A DNA stretch of 64,000 nt, taken from Streptomyces sp. NBC_01549. GTDB taxonomy: Bacteria; Actinomycetota; Actinomycetes; Streptomycetales; Streptomycetaceae. The stretch is taken from positions 620,001 through 684,000 of the forward strand of contig NZ_JAPEPW010000001.1 in the NCBI RefSeq assembly GCF_026339955.1, written 5' to 3'. Made by a program: the position numbers and the translations under genes. Shown in pieces: positions 25,690-33,228 of the stretch. Position 1 is the first letter of the stretch. The number at the start of each line of letters is the position of its first letter. The notes below the pieces were generated by a model. That model ran no database searches. It worked only from the letters and a program-made list of their open reading frames with translations, and was not told the DNA's origin.

Positions 25690-26565
25690 TCAGCTCTCGG
25701 AGTCCGACGGCTTCCAGCGGAAGATGCGGCGCTCGGCGAAGGTGAGCAGCCCTTCGGCCAGCAGGGCGACGACGGCGAGGATGACCATCGCGGCGTACAC
25801 ACCCGCCGCGTTGAAGGTGCCCTGGGACTGGGCGACGAGCAGGCCGATACCCTTGGTGGCGCCGATGTACTCACCGACGATCGCACCGATGAGGGCGAAG
25901 CCGAAGCTGACATGGAGGCTGGTGAAGATCCACGAGGTGGCGGAGGGGATGACGACCTGAAGCGTCACCCGGCGGTCGCTCGCCCCGAGGATCCGGGCGT
26001 TGGCGACGAGGTTTCGGTCGACCTCGCGGGCACCCTGGAACGCGTTGAAGAAGACCGGGAAGAAGACCAGGACCACGGCCGAGGCGACCTTGGAGGCCGG
26101 CCCGAGCCCGAACCAGATCACGAAGATCGGTGCGAGGACGATCCTGGGTATGGAGTTGAGCACCTTGATGTATGGACCAAGGACATCGGCGAGGAAGGCG
26201 ATGCGTCCCAGCGCGATACCGAAGACCACGCCGGTCACGACCCCGATGACCCAGCCGAGCAGCGCCTCGTGGAGCGTGTACCAGATCTGCTCGCCGAGTG
26301 AGCCGAGCGCGGTCCCATGGGTCACCCAGGTGTAGACCTGGTCCCAGATCTTCGACGGCATGGAGAAGTTGAACGGGTCGATGATCTTGGCGCGCGCGAA
26401 CACCTCCCAGAGGCCGAGCACGGCGATCAGCAGCACCGCACGGGCGGCGGCGACGATCACCCTGCGTCTGCGGGCGGCACGGGCACGGGAGTGGGCGCGT
26501 CCCGGCTTGGCGGGCTCGGTGACGGTCGCCGCGACGACGGCCTCGGGCATGACGTCAGGCGACAT
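25690..26565 (-). CDS. ABC transporter permease (NitT/TauT, BPD family)
   Basis: A 291-residue inner-membrane permease with about six hydrophobic segments. The cytoplasmic EAA loop, which contacts the ATPase, is recognisable at GAREVDRNLVANARILGASD and continues RRVTLQVVIPSA. The ATG at 26565 lies inside the end of the ATPase gene (11-bp overlap) behind GAGGGG; ATG 26550 is an alternative. Leftward operon order is ATPase, permease, then the binding protein. Confidence 0.9.
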   Translation of the reverse strand: MSPDVMPEAVVAATVTEPAKPGRAHSRARAARRRRVIVAAARAVLLIAVLGLWEVFARAKIIDPFNFSMPSKIWDQVYTWVTHGTALGSLGEQIWYTLHEALLGWVIGVVTGVVFGIALGRIAFLADVLGPYIKVLNSIPRIVLAPIFVIWFGLGPASKVASAVVLVFFPVFFNAFQGAREVDRNLVANARILGASDRRVTLQVVIPSATSWIFTSLHVSFGFALIGAIVGEYIGATKGIGLLVAQSQGTFNAAGVYAAMVILAVVALLAEGLLTFAERRIFRWKPSDSES

Positions 26566-27370
26566 TCGCGGCGCCCCTCTCTCGGGTGATGCGGACCTCT
26601 TCACCGAGGGACTCCCAGATCTCGCGGTAGATCTCGATGAACCGCGGCTCCAGGCGCACCGATTCGACCTTGCGCGGCCTCGGCAGATCGATGTCGAAGA
26701 CCTGCTTCACGGTGGCGGGGCCCGCGGTCATCACGACGACCTTGTCGGCGAGCGCGATGGACTCCTCCAGGTCGTGGGTGACGAAGACGACCGAGGCGCC
26801 CGTGCCCTCCCACAGCTCCAGCAGCTCGTCCGACATCAGGGCCCTGGTCTGCACGTCGAGCGCCGAGAAGGGCTCGTCCATCAGCAGGATCTCGGGGTCG
26901 TTGACGAAGGTCGCGGCGAGGGCGACGCGCTTGCGCTGACCACCGGAGAGCTGGTGCGGGTAGCGGTCCTCGAAGGCCGACAGTCCGACCCTGGCCAGCC
27001 ATTCGCGGGCCCGCTGCTTGGCCTCCGCCTTCGGAACACCGCGAAAACGCGGGCCCGCCATGACGTTGGACAGGACCGTGCGCCAAGGGAAGGTGGCGTC
27101 CTGCTGGAAGACGAAGCCGACCTTGTCGCCGACGCCCGCGACCGGCTCACCGGCCACCAGCACCTCGCCCTCGGTGGGCTCCTCCAGACCGCTCACCAGG
27201 GTCAGAGTCGTGGACTTCCCGCAGCCGGTGGGGCCGACGACAGCCACGAACTCGCCACGGCCGATGGTCAGATCGAGCTCCCTGACCGCCGTGTGCAGAC
27301 CCCCTGACGGGGTCTTGAAGATCTTGCTCGCGCCCCGCAGCTCAATGGCGGGGCTGGTGTCTGCGCTCAT
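26555..27370 (-). CDS. ABC transporter ATP-binding protein (NitT/TauT family)
   Basis: 271 residues with Walker A GPTGCGKST, Q-loop FVFQQDATFPW, signature LSGGQRKRVALA, Walker B ILLMDEPFSALD and H-loop VFVTHDLEES, all intact. It energises the adjacent permease. The ATG at 27370 has no clear Shine-Dalgarno sequence, so the message may be leaderless. It is divergent from the second CitB-type regulator (162 bp between), which is its likely controller. Confidence 0.93.
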   Translation of the reverse strand: MSADTSPAIELRGASKIFKTPSGGLHTAVRELDLTIGRGEFVAVVGPTGCGKSTTLTLVSGLEEPTEGEVLVAGEPVAGVGDKVGFVFQQDATFPWRTVLSNVMAGPRFRGVPKAEAKQRAREWLARVGLSAFEDRYPHQLSGGQRKRVALAATFVNDPEILLMDEPFSALDVQTRALMSDELLELWEGTGASVVFVTHDLEESIALADKVVVMTAGPATVKQVFDIDLPRPRKVESVRLEPRFIEIYREIWESLGEEVRITRERGAANVA

Positions 27371-27531
27371 GGCCCGGGACCGTAGATGTGGCGCGGGCCA
27401 CAGCATCAGTCTTCTGGGCGCAAGGCCTTCTTCTGCTTGCAAGAGTCTGTTGTGCTCATTTTGCTCGCGCTACAACAGCGGAGCCGAAACACGGGCTTAA
27501 CGCTCGCCAGGCCTTGAGAGAAAGAGGCCCG

Positions 27532-28224
27532 ATGATTGACGTCCTGGTCGTGGACGACGACTTCCGCGTCGCTGAGATCAACGCGAAGTACGTGGGGAAG
27601 GTTCCCGGATTCCGGGTGGCCGCCCGCGCGCACAGCGCTGCCCAGGCCCTGGCCGCCGTAGAGCGCGCGCCCGTCGACCTGGTCCTGCTCGACCACTATC
27701 TGCCCGACCAGACGGGCCTCGAACTGGTGCACCGCATGCGCGAACGCGGCCACGGCACCGACGTCATCATGATCACCGCGGCCAGCGATGTGACGACCGT
27801 GCAGGCCGCGATGCGCCTGGGTGCCCTGCACTATCTGGTCAAGCCGTTCACCTTCGCCGCGCTGCGCACCCGGCTCGACTCGTACGCGGCCCTGCGGCGC
27901 ACCGTCGACCGGGTCGGCGGGCGCGGCGTGGCGGGCCAGGAGCAGGTCGACCGGATCTTCAGCGCCCTGCGCACCACGTCCGTCCCGTCGTCGCCGGGAC
28001 TGCCCAGCGGCCACTCGGAACCCACCACGGACCTGATCTGCGGTGTCCTTCACCGCGCGGACCAGCCGCTGTCGGCCCACGAGGTCGCGGCCGAGACCGG
28101 GCTCAGCCGCTCCACCGCCCAGCGCTATCTGCGCCACCTGGAGCAGGCGGGACGGCTGCGCCTCTCGCTCAAGTACGGCGACACGGGCCGCCCGGAACAC
28201 CGCTATGCCTGGGTGGCACCCTGA
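27532..28224 (+). CDS. Response regulator, CitB/DcuR type, without adjacent kinase
   Basis: 230 residues, closely similar along its whole length to the regulator at 23661 (shared DVLVVDDD.RVA.(I/V)NA.YV.KVPGF pattern, DHYLPD.TGL, QAAMR.GAL.YLVKPF, ETGLSR.TAQRYL and YGD.GRPEHRY). The phospho-acceptor Asp is in LVLLDHYLPDQTGL. The ATG at 27532 follows AAAGAGG. No kinase adjoins, so it may be served by the kinase at 21898. Its divergent position next to the ABC ATPase gene suggests it controls the importer. Confidence 0.92.
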   Translation: MIDVLVVDDDFRVAEINAKYVGKVPGFRVAARAHSAAQALAAVERAPVDLVLLDHYLPDQTGLELVHRMRERGHGTDVIMITAASDVTTVQAAMRLGALHYLVKPFTFAALRTRLDSYAALRRTVDRVGGRGVAGQEQVDRIFSALRTTSVPSSPGLPSGHSEPTTDLICGVLHRADQPLSAHEVAAETGLSRSTAQRYLRHLEQAGRLRLSLKYGDTGRPEHRYAWVAP

Positions 28225-28338
28225 GCCCGCGCCAAAGCCGTCACACCCACCCGGCACGTGGCGTGCGTCGCCGGGCTGTACGTCGCCGGAAGCGCCCCCG
28301 CCCGCTGGAGGCGTCCCGGACACTCGCAGGGGGCGCCC

Positions 28339-29931
28339 TCAGACCGCCCCGGCACCCGTCAGCGACCGCACCTCGGTCTCCGCGTGCTTGGCCTCGTCCG
28401 GCGGCTCCGCCGACGTGACCGTGCCCAGCCAGCCCGACAGGAAACCGAGCGGAATCGACACCAGGCCGGGGTTCTGCAGCGGGAAGTACTGGAAGTCCAC
28501 ACCCGGGAACAGCGAGTCTGGACTCCCCGACACCACCGGCGACAGCAGGACGAGCAGCAGCGCAGGCACCAGGCCTCCGTATACGGCCCACACGGCGCCG
28601 CGGGTCGTGAAACTCCGCCAGAACAGCGAGTACAACAGCACCGGGAGGTTCGCGGACGCGGCGACCGCGAAGGCAAGGCCCACCAGGAAGGCCACATTGA
28701 GGTCGCGGGCCAGCAGCCCGAGCGCGATCGCGACCACCCCGATACCCACCGCCGCGGTGCGCGCCACGGTGACCTCGCTGCGGGGCTTCGCATGCCGACG
28801 GCGCAGCGAGGCGTAGAGGTCGTGGGCCACGGACGCCGAGGACGCCAGGGTGATCCCGGCGACGACCGCGAGGATCGTTGCGAAGGCGATGGCCGCGACG
28901 ACGGCAAAGAGAACCGTTCCTCCCGCAGAGTTCGCACCGCCGCCCAGATCAAGCGCGAGCAACGGAACCGCCGTGTTGCCCGCCGCGTTCGACCCCCGCA
29001 CCGCCTCCGGACCGACGATCGCCGCCGCGCCGAAGCCCAGCACGATCGTCATCAGGTAGAAGCCCCCGATGAGCCCGATCGACCAGACCACCGAGCGCCG
29101 CGCGGCCCGCGCGGTCGGCACGGTGTAGAAACGCGACAGGATGTGCGGCAGACCGGCCGTACCGAGCACCAGCGCGAGGCCCAGGCTGATGAAGTCGAAG
29201 CGCGCCGTCCAGTCCCCGCCGTACTTCAACCCGGGTGCGAGAAACGCGTCACCGTGCCCGCTGCGCTCCGCCGCCGAACGCAGCAACTCATTGACGTCCC
29301 CGTGGAACCGCATGAAGACAAGCACGGTCAACACAATGGAACCGCTCAGCAACAGGACCGCTTTGACGATCTGAATCCACGTGGTGGCCCGCATCCCTCC
29401 CAGCGACACATAGATCACCATGAGCGCGCCGACGCCGATCACCGTCCAGTTCCGCGCCGCCTCGCTCGAACCTCCCAGCAGCAGCGCTACCAGGCTGCCC
29501 GCCCCCACCATCTGCGCCACCAGATACAGAACGGACACGGTCACCGAAGAGGTTCCCGCCGCGATCCGCACCGGCCGCTCACTCATCCGGGCCGCGACAA
29601 CATCGGCGAGCGTGAACCGCCCGCAGTTGCGCACCAGTTCGGCGACGAGGAACAGGACGACGAGCCACGCGACGAGAAACCCGACGACATACAGCAGCCC
29701 GTCGTAGCCGTAGAGCGCGATGAGCCCCGTGACGCCCAGGAAGGACGCCGCCGACATGTAGTCGCCCGAGATGGCAAAACCATTTTCCATGGGCGAGAAC
29801 AGCCGCCCGCCGGCATAGAACTCCTCGGCCGACCCGTGCCGGTTGCGACTCACCCACGTCGTGATCCCCAGCGTCACCGCCACGAACGCGCTGAACAGCA
29901 GCAGCGCCAGCGTCTGATGGGTGCCGGTCAC
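28339..29931 (-). CDS. Sodium:solute symporter (cation/monocarboxylate symporter, ActP/MctC-like)
   Basis: A 530-residue SSS-family transporter with about 13 membrane segments. Landmarks are EEFYAGGRLFSPMENGFAIS, GDYMSAASFLG, the SSS signature region GTAGLPHILSRFYTVP and a cytoplasmic C-terminal tail. Similar proteins import acetate, pyruvate or propionate with Na+ or H+. The GTG at 29931 overlaps the stop of the DUF485 gene by GTGA; the DUF485-SSS pair is the yjcH-actP arrangement. Confidence 0.92.
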   Translation of the reverse strand: MTGTHQTLALLLFSAFVAVTLGITTWVSRNRHGSAEEFYAGGRLFSPMENGFAISGDYMSAASFLGVTGLIALYGYDGLLYVVGFLVAWLVVLFLVAELVRNCGRFTLADVVAARMSERPVRIAAGTSSVTVSVLYLVAQMVGAGSLVALLLGGSSEAARNWTVIGVGALMVIYVSLGGMRATTWIQIVKAVLLLSGSIVLTVLVFMRFHGDVNELLRSAAERSGHGDAFLAPGLKYGGDWTARFDFISLGLALVLGTAGLPHILSRFYTVPTARAARRSVVWSIGLIGGFYLMTIVLGFGAAAIVGPEAVRGSNAAGNTAVPLLALDLGGGANSAGGTVLFAVVAAIAFATILAVVAGITLASSASVAHDLYASLRRRHAKPRSEVTVARTAAVGIGVVAIALGLLARDLNVAFLVGLAFAVAASANLPVLLYSLFWRSFTTRGAVWAVYGGLVPALLLVLLSPVVSGSPDSLFPGVDFQYFPLQNPGLVSIPLGFLSGWLGTVTSAEPPDEAKHAETEVRSLTGAGAV

Positions 29932-30416
29932 CGCTCACCACCTCTGACGCTCCTCGTCAGCTCCTGGGTGTCCCAGCGCAGATCGAGCGCCGCCCGGTCC
30001 CTGCGCAGCCGCGCATGCCGCGCGTACGCCCACGTGAACAGAAACGTGGTGAGGAACTGCCCGAGCCCCGCCACCATCGCCACGTTGACCGCGCCGGCGA
30101 CGGGCCGGGCCATGAACCCGGGCGCCGTCGTCGCGGTCACCACATAGCCCACGTACCAGGTGAAGAACACCGCGACGCCCGGCACCACGAACCTCCGATA
30201 CCGGCTGCGCACCTCCTGGAAGGCCGCGCTGCGCTGCACCTCCAGATAGACGTCGGCCGTCCCGCCCGTGCGGCCTTCGCGCTCCAGGCGCGCGGACGGC
30301 ACTGCGGGAGCCGGCGCGCCCGTGCCGTCCAACTCACCCCAGCCGGAGGCGAGCGCGTCGTACCAAGGGTCATCGAACCGGGCCTCTCCGGTATCGCGAC
30401 CGTCGTGCTTCTCCAC
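29928..30416 (-). CDS. DUF485 membrane protein (YjcH-like)
   Basis: 162 residues. After a hydrophilic N-terminal extension (about 60 residues) comes the DUF485 core: QRSAAFQEVRSRYRRFVVP, a TM segment (GVAVFFTWYVGYVVTATTAPGF given in parts as VFFTWYVGYVVTATTAPGF), and a second TM (VAMVAGLGQFLTTFLFTWAY). Partner of the SSS symporter encoded directly downstream with a 4-bp overlap. The GTG at 30416 has a good AAGGAG. Confidence 0.9.
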   Translation of the reverse strand: MEKHDGRDTGEARFDDPWYDALASGWGELDGTGAPAPAVPSARLEREGRTGGTADVYLEVQRSAAFQEVRSRYRRFVVPGVAVFFTWYVGYVVTATTAPGFMARPVAGAVNVAMVAGLGQFLTTFLFTWAYARHARLRRDRAALDLRWDTQELTRSVRGGER

Positions 30417-30521
30417 CGAACTCTCCTTGTCCGCGACCCTTTTTCGGCCGCGTGCCCAAGGATGGACAGATCGGGAAGATCCCGGACTCTTCTCTCCGCG
30501 CTCTTCACCCCATCAGGTGAC

Positions 30522-31211
30522 TCATCCTGTCGGCGGCCGTACGAGACCCTTTCCGAAGGCGTAACGCACCGCCTGAGCACGGTCCTTGAGGCCCGTCTTG
30601 GCGAAGAGGTTGTTGATGTGGGTCTTCACTGTCGCGGTGGAGACATGCAGCTTGCGGGCGATCTCCTGATTGGTGAGGCCCTCGGCGATCAGCAGCAGCA
30701 CCTCGGTCTCCCGTGTGGTCAGCCCATCGGGCGGCTCCACGAGCGCATCGGGCGCCGGAGCCGCCGCCGGCTCCGACAGCCGCTCCAGCAGTCGCCGTTG
30801 GATGCTCGGCGAGAGTCCCGCGTCCCCGGACAGCACACTCTCCACCGCGCGCACGATCTCGTCGCCGCCCGCGTCCTTGGTGAGATAGCCGCGGGCCCCC
30901 GCTCTGAGCGCGGGAAACAGCGATTCGTCGTCCGCGTACGTGGTGAGCACGACGACCTGTGTCCCCGGATGCTCGGCGCGAATGCGCCGGGTCGCCTCCA
31001 CGCCGCCACATCGCGGCATGCGCAGGTCCATCAGCACGACGTCCGGGGCGAGCTCGGCCACAAGTGCCACGGCCTCGTAGCCGTCCCCGGCCGCACCCAC
31101 GACCTCGATGCCCGGCAGCAGACCCAGCAGCATCACGATGCCTTCGCGCACCACGGTCTGGTCGTCCGCCACCACGACCCGAGCCGGCTTCCTGGTCTCC
31201 TCCTCCGTCAT
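30522..31211 (-). CDS. Response regulator, NarL/LuxR type
   Basis: 229 residues. Receiver domain with VVADDQ, phospho-acceptor Asp in DVVLMDLRMPRCGG, and KDAG; C-terminal LuxR HTH LTTRETEVLLLIAEGLTNQE and HVSTATVKTHINNLFAKTG. It overlaps the kinase gene by ATGA and precedes the DUF485-symporter pair on the same strand, so it probably controls that transport module. Confidence 0.94.
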   Translation of the reverse strand: MTEEETRKPARVVVADDQTVVREGIVMLLGLLPGIEVVGAAGDGYEAVALVAELAPDVVLMDLRMPRCGGVEATRRIRAEHPGTQVVVLTTYADDESLFPALRAGARGYLTKDAGGDEIVRAVESVLSGDAGLSPSIQRRLLERLSEPAAAPAPDALVEPPDGLTTRETEVLLLIAEGLTNQEIARKLHVSTATVKTHINNLFAKTGLKDRAQAVRYAFGKGLVRPPTG

Positions 31212-32359
31212 ACGGGCACCCTCAGCGTCACCACGAACCCCTCCTTGTCCGGCCCGGCCTCCAACGAGCCGCCCAGCAGCTCGGCACGCTCCCGCATGCC
31301 CAGCAGACCGTACCCGGCCCCCGCGCCGCTGAGTTCGCCCGGCGGCCCTCCCGAGTCCCGTACATCCAGCGTCACTTCTTGCTCGCCGTACTCGAGCCGA
31401 ATGTGGACCTTGGCGCCCGGCGCATGCTTGCGGACGTTCGTCAGGGCTTCCTGCGCCACCCTGCGCACCGCCTGCGAGGCCTCGGCGCGCAGCGGCTTCC
31501 GTTCACCCTCCACGGTGACGTCGGCGCCGTCCGCCGTGGCGACCAGCTCGCTCAGGAAGTCCTCCACCGGGGACATCTCACCCCGAAGGGCGGAGAGCGC
31601 CTGCCGGGTCTCGGCGAGCCCCTCACGGGCCATCCCACGTGCCGCCACGACCCGTTCGAGGATCTGCTCCCGCTCGGCGCCCCGCTCGATCAGCAGCCGG
31701 GCCGCCTCCAGATGCACCATCTGCGCCGAGAGACTGTGCGCCAGGACGTCATGGATCTCCCTCGCGATCCTGGCCCGCTCCGCGAGCGCCGCGGACTCTG
31801 CCTCGGCCACCCGAGCCGCCCGCTCCTGAGCGAGCAACCGCTGGGCACTGCCCCGTGCCTCCGCATCGAGGCGCAGCACGTATCCGGCCAGGGCGAGCCC
31901 GACGGCGGTGGCCGCCGTGGTCAGCCAGACGTCGTTGTTCACCGCCGCGAACGCGCTCAGCGCGACGGAGGTGGCAGGCAGTGCCGCCGCGAGAGGCAGC
32001 CTCTCCAGGGCGCTGATGGCACACCCGCACCACAGGACGATGGCCGGCACCCGGAAGCCCGTGCCCACTCCCACCGTCGCGATGGCGAGCAGCAGGGCGA
32101 GCAGCGCCAGTGAGGGCAGCAGACGGTGTTCGAGCGTGGTCCGCCAGAAGGCCCATGCCGCCAGCCCGCAGACAAGAATCCCCAAGACGTCCGCCACGAT
32201 CCGCCAGGCACCCAGATGGCTGCTCATGAAGGTCGTCCACAGAAGCAGGCCCAGGGCGAAGAGGCGCGAGGCCCAGGCGAGCGCGCGCCTGGGCTTGGCC
32301 ACTCCCGTTCGGGACAGCGCCTCGCGGGAGGGCCAGCGCTTCCAGGCGTTCTCCGTCAC
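31208..32359 (-). CDS. Sensor histidine kinase (NarL-partner, HisKA_3 type)
   Basis: A 383-residue membrane kinase. About five hydrophobic segments occupy residues 30-150 with almost no extracytoplasmic domain, suggesting intramembrane or cytoplasmic sensing. HisKA_3 motif RIAREIHDVLAHSLSAQMVH (phospho-His in EIHD) and HATPase with AQEALTNVRKHA and GYGLLGMRERAELLGG. The GTG at 32359 overlaps the stop of the upstream gene (GTGA) and has GAAGGAG at ideal spacing, preferable to the ATG at 32374. Confidence 0.93.
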   Translation of the reverse strand: MTENAWKRWPSREALSRTGVAKPRRALAWASRLFALGLLLWTTFMSSHLGAWRIVADVLGILVCGLAAWAFWRTTLEHRLLPSLALLALLLAIATVGVGTGFRVPAIVLWCGCAISALERLPLAAALPATSVALSAFAAVNNDVWLTTAATAVGLALAGYVLRLDAEARGSAQRLLAQERAARVAEAESAALAERARIAREIHDVLAHSLSAQMVHLEAARLLIERGAEREQILERVVAARGMAREGLAETRQALSALRGEMSPVEDFLSELVATADGADVTVEGERKPLRAEASQAVRRVAQEALTNVRKHAPGAKVHIRLEYGEQEVTLDVRDSGGPPGELSGAGAGYGLLGMRERAELLGGSLEAGPDKEGFVVTLRVPV

Positions 32360-32880
32360 ACGCGCTCCTTCCATGAGCCCCGGGGCACGTCGTCACCGTA
32401 CGCCGTCGCCTGCGCGACGGCCGGGGGCAGAGACTGCGAGCGCCAGGCCAGGATCCCGGAGCGGACCAGCAAAGTGGCCGCCAGGGCGAGCAGCAGGGCG
32501 GAGCTGTCCTGGTGGACGCCCAGCAGGATGCCGATGCCGAACAGTCCCAGCCGCAGGGCTATGCCCAGGCCCCAGACGGCCGCGCTGGCCTTGGTGCTCT
32601 TGCTCCACAGCGAGCCGTCTGGCTCCGCCCATATCCGTGTCGTCCATCCCCACGCGGCTCCGGTGGCCAGCCCGATGAACAGCTCTGCCCCCAGCAGCAT
32701 CATCGCCTCGGCCCGATGGTGGGTGTCGATCAGGCCGGGCTCCCGCAGGGCCATCACGGCCAGGATGGCCGGCACGATCCACCAGCGCCTGTCTGTGGTG
32801 ATCCTGCGCGTACGGAACTGGCGCGCGACGACCAGGACAACAACGGCGAGGATCACCAAGGCATTGACAAGCCCGGACAT
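32356..32880 (-). CDS. Integral membrane protein, DUF1453-like
   Basis: 174 residues with about five hydrophobic segments (MSGLVNALVILAVVVLVVAR at the start; LLGAELFIGLATGAAWGWT; ALLLALAATLLVRSGILAW). It resembles the DUF1453 group as I remember it; function unknown. It is translationally coupled to the kinase gene (GTGA overlap), so it may be part of the signal-input apparatus. The ATG at 32880 has a perfect GGAGG. Confidence 0.78.
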   Translation of the reverse strand: MSGLVNALVILAVVVLVVARQFRTRRITTDRRWWIVPAILAVMALREPGLIDTHHRAEAMMLLGAELFIGLATGAAWGWTTRIWAEPDGSLWSKSTKASAAVWGLGIALRLGLFGIGILLGVHQDSSALLLALAATLLVRSGILAWRSQSLPPAVAQATAYGDDVPRGSWKERV

Positions 32881-33098
32881 CACGACCTCCGTGGGCGAGG
32901 AAGAGCGGGTTCCGGCAGCGAGCGCTGTCGACGCCTTCGACGCTACGGAAATCGGCAGCCCACCAGATCGGAGCCCGGGTGGATCGTGGGTGGATCCGCA
33001 CCCACCCCACCCCTCCACCCACGGGTGGAGCCCCCTCGCGGCCCGCTCCCCCACCGACCGCGTTTCTCGCCCCCGCCGCCCCTACCCGTCCCATCCCC

Positions 33099-33142
33099 AG
33101 GGGCTCCGCCCCTTCGACCCCACTGGGGGCTGCCGCCCCCAG
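33099..33142 (-). terminator. Double hairpin downstream of parE; rest of 32881-33228 has no gene
   Basis: AGGGGC/GCCCCT (33099-33104 with 33108-33113) and CTGGGGGC/GCCCCCAG (33123-33130 with 33135-33142) lie about 100 bp past the parE stop. The remaining sequence between parE and the membrane protein gene is C-rich and shows no credible gene. Confidence 0.65.
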
Positions 33143-33228
33143 ACCCCCACATCGGCCTGAACGGCCTCGTCCTCACCCACCACCGGCCGGCACCCGGCGC
33201 AGGCACCGGCGACCCGCCAGCGCAGCGC

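Noticed and set aside
28250..28275. CCCGGC/GCCGGG hairpin between the second CitB-type regulator and the symporter gene
   Set aside because: The stem is only six pairs with a 14-nt loop and no U-tract; too weak to list as a terminator.
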